Source: a virus. Taken from it: a stretch of 21,201 nucleotides of DNA. The notes beneath the pieces were generated by a model. It had not been told where the DNA came from. It ran no database searches and saw nothing but the letters and a program-made list of their open reading frames with translations. The translations under genes and the position numbers were made by a program. Shown here piece by piece: positions 1-6,853 of this stretch; position 1 is the stretch's first letter; each line of letters opens with the position of its first letter. The stretch covers positions 1 to 21,201 of IMG/VR virus record IMGVR_UViG_3300021356_000202. One strand, given 5' to 3'.

Positions 1-599
1 AGATCCTTATACTTTTCTTCTTTCTCGGTCAACCACCAGAGTGAGAACTGGTCCCAAGATTTGAGACTGTCCGCATACCCGTCTGGCCACCAAGTGTCAT
101 TCATCTGTCTGAATGTCAAGTCCCACCAATCATCCATGAACTCACGCACAATCGGTTTGGACATATCATATAAACATACTGCACCGCATAGTGTGAACTT
201 AGAGACACCCTCTGGGGTGTCGAAGTCACGTTCTGCATATATGTAGTCACGATCATCTGTCAAGGCAGTAAAGACCACATCATGATCTTTCATTTCATCC
301 CAAACTTTGCAGATGTCTTCGTGCTCTACTTCCATATCAGCATCGATATACATCGTTAGGTCATACGGCGATTTCGCCATACCCCATAACTTAGCGCGGT
401 AGTGATCGTCACATAAGAGAATATCGTCTGCGACATCTCGACCACGGTCATCAAGGAATCGTTCCTCGGTCACTAAACAGATCTTGCATTCCTCTTCTGG
501 TTCATAGTAGTCCCTGATAGACTCTGCAAGATTGATTGCGTACAAATAAAAGTTGCGTTTCTTTGACGCAACGATAATAAACCCTTTACTCTTTTCCAT
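1..599 (-). CDS. Glycosyltransferase-like protein, 3' end beyond the window
   Basis: Only the first 199 residues are visible; the frame is open to the left edge. The start ATG at 599-597 gives an N-terminus MEKSKGFIIVASKKRN, and residues 8-45 alternate hydrophobic strands and helix as in a GT-A Rossmann-like fold. The sequence YIDADMEVEHED puts a D-x-D metal and nucleotide-sugar motif at residues 86-88, preceded by an aromatic and hydrophobic strand as in GT8 and related nucleotide-diphospho-sugar transferases. The region after residue 155 is rich in Trp and Asp (DDWWD, DTWWPDGY). The gene overlaps the end of the upstream 153-aa gene by 14 bp, so the two are probably translated together. The role inferred is transfer of a sugar to a virion or host-surface target. 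The acceptor and sugar cannot be read. The GT-A assignment is fairly safe; the exact family is not. Confidence 0.72.
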   Translation of the reverse strand, partial: MEKSKGFIIVASKKRNFYLYAINLAESIRDYYEPEEECKICLVTEERFLDDRGRDVADDILLCDDHYRAKLWGMAKSPYDLTMYIDADMEVEHEDICKVWDEMKDHDVVFTALTDDRDYIYAERDFDTPEGVSKFTLCGAVCLYDMSKPIVREFMDDWWDLTFRQMNDTWWPDGYADSLKSWDQFSLWWLTEKEEKYKD

Positions 600-1047
600 C
601 TGTCTCGGCCTCTAGTTGGTCTTGTAGAATCATGATCGAGTACATATCCACTTCGATCTTAGATTTAGCACGACGCAATTTTGCCTTCAACTTGCGGTTC
701 TTAGAGTTCTTGATCTCCTCAACTTCAAACGCTTCTAGTTTGTAGTTAAACAGTTTCTCAAGTTTCCTTGCCTTTTGATGTTCTAACTCACGTTGCTTCT
801 CTTCTTCCGCCTCCGCAGCTTTGCGTTCGACTCGATCGGTAGTTTCCTTATCGATCAACTCTTCACCAAGCGCATCCACGACTTCCGCAAACAACTCGTT
901 AGGATTTCCATCACGATCATGTCTTGCCAACAACATCTGTTGACGGGTGACACGACCAACATCATCTTCCATTTCTAGGATACAGTTTAGTTCTTTCTTC
1001 TCTTCTGTTTCCCAGAATGCGTTGTCCATCCAACGTCTATAACTCAT
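586..1047 (-). CDS. Charged coiled-coil protein of unknown function (153 aa)
   Basis: The start ATG at 1047 is preceded by GGAG about nine bases upstream. The N-terminus is MSYRRWMDNAFWETEEKKEL. From about residue 66 to 150 the protein is dominated by Glu, Lys, Arg and Ala with spaced Leu, Val and Ile, which predicts long charged helices and probably a coiled coil. There is no signal peptide, membrane segment or recognisable catalytic motif. It lies downstream of the giant fibre gene, past a terminator, and overlaps the following glycosyltransferase by 14 bp. I recognise no named family. Its position suggests a helper for fibre assembly or for the glycosyltransferase, but nothing in the sequence shows this. 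No T4-type late promoter is visible in the 114-bp gap before it, so it may depend on readthrough or on a promoter I cannot recognise. Confidence 0.8.
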   Translation of the reverse strand: MSYRRWMDNAFWETEEKKELNCILEMEDDVGRVTRQQMLLARHDRDGNPNELFAEVVDALGEELIDKETTDRVERKAAEAEEEKQRELEHQKARKLEKLFNYKLEAFEVEEIKNSKNRKLKAKLRRAKSKIEVDMYSIMILQDQLEAETDGKE

Positions 1048-1106
1048 TTACTCATTCTCCAAAAGGGTTCAATTCAATATTCAAATCTATGTATATGACT
1101 AATAAA

Positions 1107-1124
1107 GTGGGTCCGAAGACCCAC
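1107..1124 (-). terminator. UUCG-loop terminator after the giant repeat gene
   Basis: On the minus strand the arms GTGGGTC and GACCCAC form a perfect 7-bp stem around TTCG, followed by TTTATT. The C(UUCG)G loop is a hallmark of T4-type intrinsic terminators. It lies 38 bp beyond the stop of the 1,691-residue gene. Confidence 0.85.
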
Positions 1125-1135
1125 CTGTATTCAGA

Positions 1136-1155
1136 CTTCTATTATAACATAGAAG
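1136..1155. other. Small inverted repeat between the giant gene stop and its terminator
   Basis: CTTCTAT and ATAGAAG form a perfect 7-bp stem around a six-base A/T-rich loop. It sits 7 bp past the stop codon and 11 bp before the UUCG-loop terminator. It could protect the mRNA 3' end or be a weak second terminator; no function is shown. Confidence 0.45.
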
Positions 1156-1161
1156 GGTCGC

Positions 1162-4100
1162 TTATGCAACCCTTACATATAGTGTGTATACATCTGTAAC
1201 GTGTGTCTGTGTATCGGAGATGGTTTGACCGATGTAGTTACCGACGAAACTACGTGCGTAGTTTCCAGCGAACTCACGGGTGTAGTTACCACCAAAGTCA
1301 CGAGAGTAGTTACCGATGAAGTTTCCTAGGTAAGAAGAAACACGGTCACGTGTGTATGCACCTGAGTAAGCAGATGTTCTGATACGTGCGTATGCAGATA
1401 CACGGACACGAGAGTAGTTACCTACGAAGTCACGAGAGTAAGCACCAGTGTACTCACCAACGAACCCACGGTTGTAGTTACCTACAAAGTTACCTACGAA
1501 GTCACGTGCATATGCACCAGTGTACTCACCAACAAACTCACGACTGTAGTTACCTACGAAGTCGCCAGCAAAGTCGCGTGTGTACTGACCGGAGAAGTCA
1601 CGTGAGTAGTTACCTGTGAATGTACGGTTGTAAGCACCAGTGTACTCACCAACAAATCCACGAGAGTAGTCACCTACGTAGTTTCCGCCAAAGTTTCGAG
1701 CGTAAGTACCAGAGTAAGTACCAGTGTATTCACCAGCGAAGTTACGTGCATAGTTACCTACGTAATCACCAGCGAAGTTACGTGCATAGTTACCGACGTA
1801 GTTTCCACCAAATTGACGGGTGAAGTTACCGACGTAGTTTCCTGCGAACGTTCCTACGTAATCACCAACATACTCACCAGCGAACTGACGTGTGTAGTTA
1901 CCAGTGAAGGTGCGAGCGTAGTTACCTACGAAGTCACCAGCAAAGTTAGTTACACGGTCACGGGTGTATGATGATCCACGGTTGCGGACGTATGCAGATA
2001 CACGAGTACGTGCGTATGCAGAGTAACGAGTGCGCGTTGATGTGCGAGTGTACTCACCAGTAAAGTTACCAGCAAAGTCACCAGCAAATCCACGTGCATA
2101 GTTACCAACAAAATCACCTGTAAACGTTGTTGCGTAGTTTCCTACGAAGTTACCAGCGAAGTTGGTTACACGATCACGTGCGTAAGCCGAACCACGGTTA
2201 CGAGTAGATGTGCGGGTTGAATCGCGTGTGAAGTCACCAACATAGTTAGTTACACGTGTGCGAGCGTATGCGCTGTAACGAGTACGAGCGTATGCGGATG
2301 CACGGTTACGTGTGTAGTAACCAGTGAAGTTCGTTTCACGTGTGCGAGCGTAAGAGTTCGCAAAGTTCTGTGTGCGGTTACGTGTGTAAGCAGAGTTACG
2401 AGTACGAGTGTAGTTTGTTACACGAGTACGTGCATAGTTACCCACGAAGTCACCAGCAAAGTTACCAGCAAATCCACGCACGTAGTTGCCTAGGAAGTTA
2501 CCTACATAGTCGCCCACAAAGTTACGCGAATAGTTACCGACGAAGTTACCCACGAAGTCACGAGCATAGTTACCTACGAAGTTACCAGCGTAGCTCAATG
2601 TACGTGTGTAGTAACCAGTATTGGTCGATGTGCGAGTCGAAGTACGTGAGTAGTTACCAGCGAAGTCTCCTACAAAGTCACCTGTGTAGTATAGAGTCGC
2701 TGCACGATCACGTGTGTAAGTGCCTGTCGCAACGCGAGTACGTGCGTAAGCACTGTAACGTGTACGTGTCGATGTACGGGTGTAGTTACCAGTGTAGTTA
2801 CCAGCACGGGTACGTGCGTAGTTTCCAGTGTAGGTACCAGTACGATCGCGTGTGTAGATAGTAACACGAGTACGAGCGTAATCAGTAGCACGAGTTCTCT
2901 GGTAGTTTACGTTACGTGCATATCCTGTTGCACGGGTACGTTGGAACGTATTAGTAAAGTTACCTACGAAGTCGCCTACGAAGTTACCACCGAAGTTACC
3001 AGCGTAACTAGCAGTTCCCACATAATCGCCAACAAAGTTACCTATGAAGTTACCAGTAAAGTCACCAGTAAAGTTACCAGTGTAAGGAACAGTTCCCACA
3101 TAATCGCCAACAAAGTTACCAGTGTAATTAGCAGTTCCTACAAAGTTTCCTACGAACGAAGAAGTTCGAGTTATTGTATTGGCAAAGTCACCAATATAGT
3201 TTGTAGAGATAGTGCCTGGTGCTTTACTTAGTTTATATGCAGTACGGAAAGAACCGTAGTTTGCTTGAAAATTTCCTCTGTAGTATCTTGAACCACCAAT
3301 GTCCCTGTAGGTCATGTGTACACTACCAGTAAACGCGTCGATCAGGTTACCGTCACGGTAAATCGAGTGGAAACCAACACCACCTTCAGTGTTTATTTCC
3401 CAACCAGTCGTTGTTCCGAAGTAGTTACCAGCATACACCTGAGAGAAGCCTGGATCATTTGCAGTACCAACGGAGGTACGAGTCGATGAACCTGTACGAG
3501 TATAGTTACCCACAAAGTCGGTCGTGTAATCCACGTTTCGACTATAGTTTGTAGCGCGTGTGCGTTGATAGTTTACTTCACGAGTGTACGTAGCTACTGA
3601 CGAACGGGTAAAGTTATTGGTGTAATCTGTAGCGCGTGTGCGTTGATAGTTTACTTCACGAGTAGATGTACGAGTTGATGTACGAACCGATGTGCGTGTG
3701 AAGTTTGTGGTGAAAGTGTTTGTATAGTTACCTACGAAATCACCTACGTAGTAAACGGTTCCTACGTAATCACCCAAGAAGTTACCAACGTAGTTTCCTA
3801 CGAAGTTGCCTTCATAGTTGCCAGTGTACGAGAATGCACGGTTACGAGCGTAGTTTCCTACGTATGAGAATGCACGGTTACGTGTGTAGTTACCTACGTA
3901 ATCACCAGCAAATGCACGAGCGTAGTTACCGACGTAGTATAGGTTACGTGTGTAGTTACCTGTGTAGGTTACACCTACCGCTGAAGCACGAGTGTAGTTT
4001 GTTACGCGGGTACGACCATAGTTACCTACGAAGTCACCTGCGTAGTATAGAGTACGTGCGTAAGAGAACGTAGATGGTCTGGTACGAGTAGATGTACGCG

Positions 4101-6237
4101 TAAAGTCACCAACATAGTTAGTAACACGAGTACGAGCGTAAGCTGAACCACGAGTTCTTGTATAGTTTGTCGCACGTGTACGAGCATATGCTGAGTAACG
4201 TGTGCGAGTCGATGTACGAGTTGAAGTACGAGCGTAGTCACCTACGAAGTTTCCAACGAAGTCACCGACGAAACCACGAGCGTAGTTTCCGGTGAAGTCA
4301 CCAAGGAAGTTACGGCTGTAGTTACCGACAAAGTTTCCAAGGAAGTTACGACCGTAGTTACCTACGAATGCACGAGAGTAGTTGCCTACGAATGCACGAG
4401 CGTAGTTACCAACGAAGTTTCCAACGAAGTCACGAGCGTAGTTTCCGATAAAGTTACCACCGTAGTTTCCTACGAAGGTACGAGCGTAGTTTCCTACGAA
4501 GTTACCCGCAAAGTTAGTGACGCGATCACGAGCAAAGTCACCAACATAGTTAGTGATGCGTGTTCTTGCGTAAGCACTGTAACGTGTGCGAGTTGATGTG
4601 CGTGTTGATACGCGAGAGTAGTTACCTACGAAGTCTCCAGCAAAACCACGAGAGTAGTTACCCACGAAGTTACGTGAATAGTTACCTTGGAAGCTGCGAG
4701 AGTAGTTTCCGATGAAGTTACCTGCGAAACCTGTTACACGGTTACGCGTATATGTTGATACACGAGCACGAGAGAATACGCCAGTATAGTAACCAGTGTA
4801 AGTCCCTGCGAAGTTTTCTTCACGGACGCGGGTAAAGTCAGTTGCGTAAGCAGATGTACGAGTACGCGTGTATGTTCCAGCGTAAGCAGATGTACGAGTA
4901 CGTGTGTATGTTCCAGCGTAAGCAGAAACACGTAGACGGGAGTAAGTCCCCGCATACGTTCCGGTATATGTAGATACACGAGTACGAGTATAGTCTGCTG
5001 AGTACGTTGATACACGGTTACGTGAGTAAGTACCTGCATAAGATGATACACGTCCACGAGTGTACGATGAAGTACGTGTGCGTGAGAATGTACCAGTGAA
5101 TGGTGTGATACGGTTACGAGTGTAAACCGAAACACGAGCACGGTTATATGTTCCCGCGAAGTATCCAGTAAACGCTGTTAGGCGAGTGCGTGAATACGAT
5201 GAAACGCGAGTACGTGCATATGTACCTGAGTACGATGATGGGCGAGTACGAGAGTAGTTCCCTTCAAAGTTACGTGAGTAGTTACCTACGAAGTCACGTG
5301 AATATGTACCTGTGTAGTCTCCTACAAAAGTACGAGCAAATGTTGAAACACTGTCACGCGTGTATGAAGATACACGAGTACGAGTGTATGCAGAAACACG
5401 TGCACGGTTGTATGAAGATACGCGAGTTCTTGCGTATGCAACGTCAACTGGTGTACGACGTGTGTTCTGTGCAGTACCTACAGACACCCATGTGCCTGGG
5501 ACTGTTGGTGCGCCTTGTGCTGTTGAACGTAGTTGGTATGAACCAATCGCTCCGGAAGTAGCACGAAGTGACTTGATGCGTTGACCTAGTGTATACTTGA
5601 TCTGTGCATCTGACATTTCTTTTAGACCGTTGAATCCAGTACCATCGTAGCTTGTCGCTACTGGGCGAACTGGGGCAACCGACGCCATAGAAGTACGCAT
5701 CCAAATGTGATAGTTTGTTACTACGGTACCTGCACCGCCGTTACCGTGAGTGTCAGAAAATACAGAGTCAATAAACTTTGTATAGTCTGCACTTGGTTGA
5801 GTAGCGGACAGTTTGAAAGTACCGATATAGTCGTTCTGTACTAAGTTAGACAGAACACGACCTGCTAAGTTGTCCAAGTCCCCGTCTACCATTTCGTAGA
5901 AGCCTGGGTTTGGAGCAACGTCGTAATAACCTACTGGACGGACAAAGTCTGCACCGGATTCGTCTGCTGGGCCACTCACTTGCTTCAGAGTGGTGGTCAC
6001 TGAGGTACCCGTGATCTGTGAAGCAGGGTGGGTACCAGATATTTCATTGTAGTAAGAATCTACAAACGAACCGATTGATTGGCCATCAGTTAAACTGATA
6101 TTACCAACGTCGTTAGATGCGGCCGCAACTAACGCTTCTCCCACTGCATAGGATAGATACAACTCATCCGATGGAGTGAATTCCTGTAGGTCACCATTAG
6201 CATTTTGAATTTTTAGTGGTATACTAGATGCTGACAC
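1162..6237 (-). CDS. Giant tetrapeptide-repeat virion protein, probable fibre (1,691 aa)
   Basis: The start is GTG at 6237: it is preceded by GAGAG, and an in-frame TAA lies seven codons upstream, so no earlier start is available. Residues 1 to about 265 are ordinary mixed sequence, plausibly a virion-attachment domain. Residues about 265-925 and 1010-1668 are tandem tetrapeptides of the form [G/R/S/T]-x-[Y/F/R]-[V/A/S/T], for example GNYS, RNFV, GDFV, SAYA, RTRV and RTST. About 330 units are present. Residues about 925-1010 are a non-repeat island containing Trp, His, Met and Lys, which the repeats entirely lack. The last 24 residues end in YTLYVRVA. There is no signal peptide or membrane segment. 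The gene has its own late promoter and terminator and follows the fibre genes and a tail-assembly chaperone gene. A structural, host-contacting fibre is the best inference. I can name no family for the repeat. Confidence 0.88.
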   Translation of the reverse strand: MSASSIPLKIQNANGDLQEFTPSDELYLSYAVGEALVAAASNDVGNISLTDGQSIGSFVDSYYNEISGTHPASQITGTSVTTTLKQVSGPADESGADFVRPVGYYDVAPNPGFYEMVDGDLDNLAGRVLSNLVQNDYIGTFKLSATQPSADYTKFIDSVFSDTHGNGGAGTVVTNYHIWMRTSMASVAPVRPVATSYDGTGFNGLKEMSDAQIKYTLGQRIKSLRATSGAIGSYQLRSTAQGAPTVPGTWVSVGTAQNTRRTPVDVAYARTRVSSYNRARVSAYTRTRVSSYTRDSVSTFARTFVGDYTGTYSRDFVGNYSRNFEGNYSRTRPSSYSGTYARTRVSSYSRTRLTAFTGYFAGTYNRARVSVYTRNRITPFTGTFSRTRTSSYTRGRVSSYAGTYSRNRVSTYSADYTRTRVSTYTGTYAGTYSRLRVSAYAGTYTRTRTSAYAGTYTRTRTSAYATDFTRVREENFAGTYTGYYTGVFSRARVSTYTRNRVTGFAGNFIGNYSRSFQGNYSRNFVGNYSRGFAGDFVGNYSRVSTRTSTRTRYSAYARTRITNYVGDFARDRVTNFAGNFVGNYARTFVGNYGGNFIGNYARDFVGNFVGNYARAFVGNYSRAFVGNYGRNFLGNFVGNYSRNFLGDFTGNYARGFVGDFVGNFVGDYARTSTRTSTRTRYSAYARTRATNYTRTRGSAYARTRVTNYVGDFTRTSTRTRPSTFSYARTLYYAGDFVGNYGRTRVTNYTRASAVGVTYTGNYTRNLYYVGNYARAFAGDYVGNYTRNRAFSYVGNYARNRAFSYTGNYEGNFVGNYVGNFLGDYVGTVYYVGDFVGNYTNTFTTNFTRTSVRTSTRTSTREVNYQRTRATDYTNNFTRSSVATYTREVNYQRTRATNYSRNVDYTTDFVGNYTRTGSSTRTSVGTANDPGFSQVYAGNYFGTTTGWEINTEGGVGFHSIYRDGNLIDAFTGSVHMTYRDIGGSRYYRGNFQANYGSFRTAYKLSKAPGTISTNYIGDFANTITRTSSFVGNFVGTANYTGNFVGDYVGTVPYTGNFTGDFTGNFIGNFVGDYVGTASYAGNFGGNFVGDFVGNFTNTFQRTRATGYARNVNYQRTRATDYARTRVTIYTRDRTGTYTGNYARTRAGNYTGNYTRTSTRTRYSAYARTRVATGTYTRDRAATLYYTGDFVGDFAGNYSRTSTRTSTNTGYYTRTLSYAGNFVGNYARDFVGNFVGNYSRNFVGDYVGNFLGNYVRGFAGNFAGDFVGNYARTRVTNYTRTRNSAYTRNRTQNFANSYARTRETNFTGYYTRNRASAYARTRYSAYARTRVTNYVGDFTRDSTRTSTRNRGSAYARDRVTNFAGNFVGNYATTFTGDFVGNYARGFAGDFAGNFTGEYTRTSTRTRYSAYARTRVSAYVRNRGSSYTRDRVTNFAGDFVGNYARTFTGNYTRQFAGEYVGDYVGTFAGNYVGNFTRQFGGNYVGNYARNFAGDYVGNYARNFAGEYTGTYSGTYARNFGGNYVGDYSRGFVGEYTGAYNRTFTGNYSRDFSGQYTRDFAGDFVGNYSREFVGEYTGAYARDFVGNFVGNYNRGFVGEYTGAYSRDFVGNYSRVRVSAYARIRTSAYSGAYTRDRVSSYLGNFIGNYSRDFGGNYTREFAGNYARSFVGNYIGQTISDTQTHVTDVYTLYVRVA
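1235..3210 (-). repeat. Tetrapeptide-repeat arm 2 (12-bp units)
   Basis: This encodes residues about 1010-1668 of the giant protein. It is a near-continuous run of 12-bp units, with the aromatic residue mostly at the third position of each unit. The first part is rich in GNFV/GDYV units. The middle holds RTST/RTRY/SAYA cassettes. The last 500 bp are dominated by an octad of the type RDFVGEYT/GAYx. Because units are 12 bp, gain or loss of a unit keeps the reading frame. Boundaries are approximate. Confidence 0.85.
3465..5445 (-). repeat. Tetrapeptide-repeat arm 1 (12-bp units)
   Basis: This encodes residues about 265-925. The N-terminal quarter is made mainly of RTRV-SSYT type octads. The middle is GNFV-GNYS-RAFV type. 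The distal end contains short phase shifts (around LYYV and the EVNYQRTRATDY segments) where the aromatic residue moves within the unit before the register recovers. Boundaries are approximate. Confidence 0.85.
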
Positions 6238-6288
6238 GATATCGTCTCTCTTTTAAGTTAAAAGGATTTTGTGGTTAATGACAAGAGT

Positions 6289-6296
6289 TATTTATA
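6289..6296 (-). promoter_or_regulatory. T4-type late promoter TATAAATA for the giant repeat gene
   Basis: The minus strand reads TATAAATA, an exact match to the T4 late consensus recognised by the gp55-type sigma factor. The predicted transcript start is about 6278, giving a leader of about 40 nt before the GTG at 6237. The element directly follows the T-run of the upstream terminator. Confidence 0.85.
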
Positions 6297-6302
6297 ATAA
6301 AA

Positions 6303-6335
6303 AAAATGTGTGCAACCGAAGTATACACACATTTT
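6303..6335 (-). terminator. UUCG-loop terminator ending the main late operon
   Basis: On the minus strand AAAATGTGTG and CACACATTTT pair perfectly over 10 bp. An internal loop (TAT against TG) separates this stem from AC-TTCG-GT, a UUCG tetraloop with C-G closure. A run of eight T residues counted from the 3' arm follows. A-tracts on the other side could make it partly bidirectional, but no gene approaches from the left on the plus strand. Confidence 0.88.
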
Positions 6336-6361
6336 ATGAAAATTTACAGTTGATGTTGATC

Positions 6362-6841
6362 TTACGAAAGAGTAGGCCAATCCACGTCAGTGATACAACT
6401 TGGATCACCTAAATTATCTATAAGATCTCTCAACGCTTGACGGTACTGAGACCAAGACTGTTTCTTTTCTTCTGAGATAGGAGCGTCCGGTAACTGTGTC
6501 CAATCCGATTGGGCCAATAGGATATTCCTCTGTTTTCTGATATCGTTGAGTAATAACTCTCTATCCCAATTCCAGCCGGGTATATCCTTATCCCAATAAG
6601 CATGGGAGTTGGGTCTTACCCCAACATGAACCCATTCATCTGATACTAAATCATACCAGTGTTGTTGTGAAAGATATGACATATCCCCACAACCCTCTGG
6701 CATATTTTCTGTCGTGATCCAGATAGCTTTGTTTTTTCCGTCGTCTACAATGGTACCGTGAGCTGGAGTTCCGTGTTGAGGGAGAACGGATCTTGCGACT
6801 CTCCCACTCTCCATATTAACATAAGCTACATATTTTAACAT
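6362..6841 (-). CDS. Tail-assembly chaperone, Phage_tail_APC type (159 aa)
   Basis: The C-terminal half carries the signature of the phage tail assembly chaperone family (Pfam Phage_tail_APC): residues about 93-157 include LLNDIRKQRNILLAQSDWTQ, then PDAPISEEKKQSWSQYRQAL and a terminal DVDWPTL. Residues 1-90 form a separate N-terminal portion with several Trp and His. Proteins of this type are usually encoded next to tail fibre genes and assist fibre folding or assembly; they are generally not major virion parts. The start ATG at 6841 has AAGGAAA a few bases upstream and lies 12 bp after the 641-aa gene. It is the last gene of the operon, followed by the UUCG-loop terminator. The likely client is the 641-aa protein or the giant repeat protein downstream. 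The family call is strong; the client is inference. Confidence 0.85.
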   Translation of the reverse strand: MLKYVAYVNMESGRVARSVLPQHGTPAHGTIVDDGKNKAIWITTENMPEGCGDMSYLSQQHWYDLVSDEWVHVGVRPNSHAYWDKDIPGWNWDRELLLNDIRKQRNILLAQSDWTQLPDAPISEEKKQSWSQYRQALRDLIDNLGDPSCITDVDWPTLS

Positions 6842-6853
6842 TTTTAATTTCCT

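Noticed and set aside
1235-5445. Regular short DNA repeats resembling a CRISPR or satellite array
   Set aside because: The repeats are 12-bp coding units in one open frame, without unique spacers or conserved 20-40 bp repeats.
1386-5584. Plus-strand and other-frame ORFs across the giant gene, some up to 173 codons
   Set aside because: They are rich in Ser, His, Tyr, Cys and Arg only because they read the 12-bp repeats in another frame. They lack ribosome sites and lie opposite a well-supported gene.
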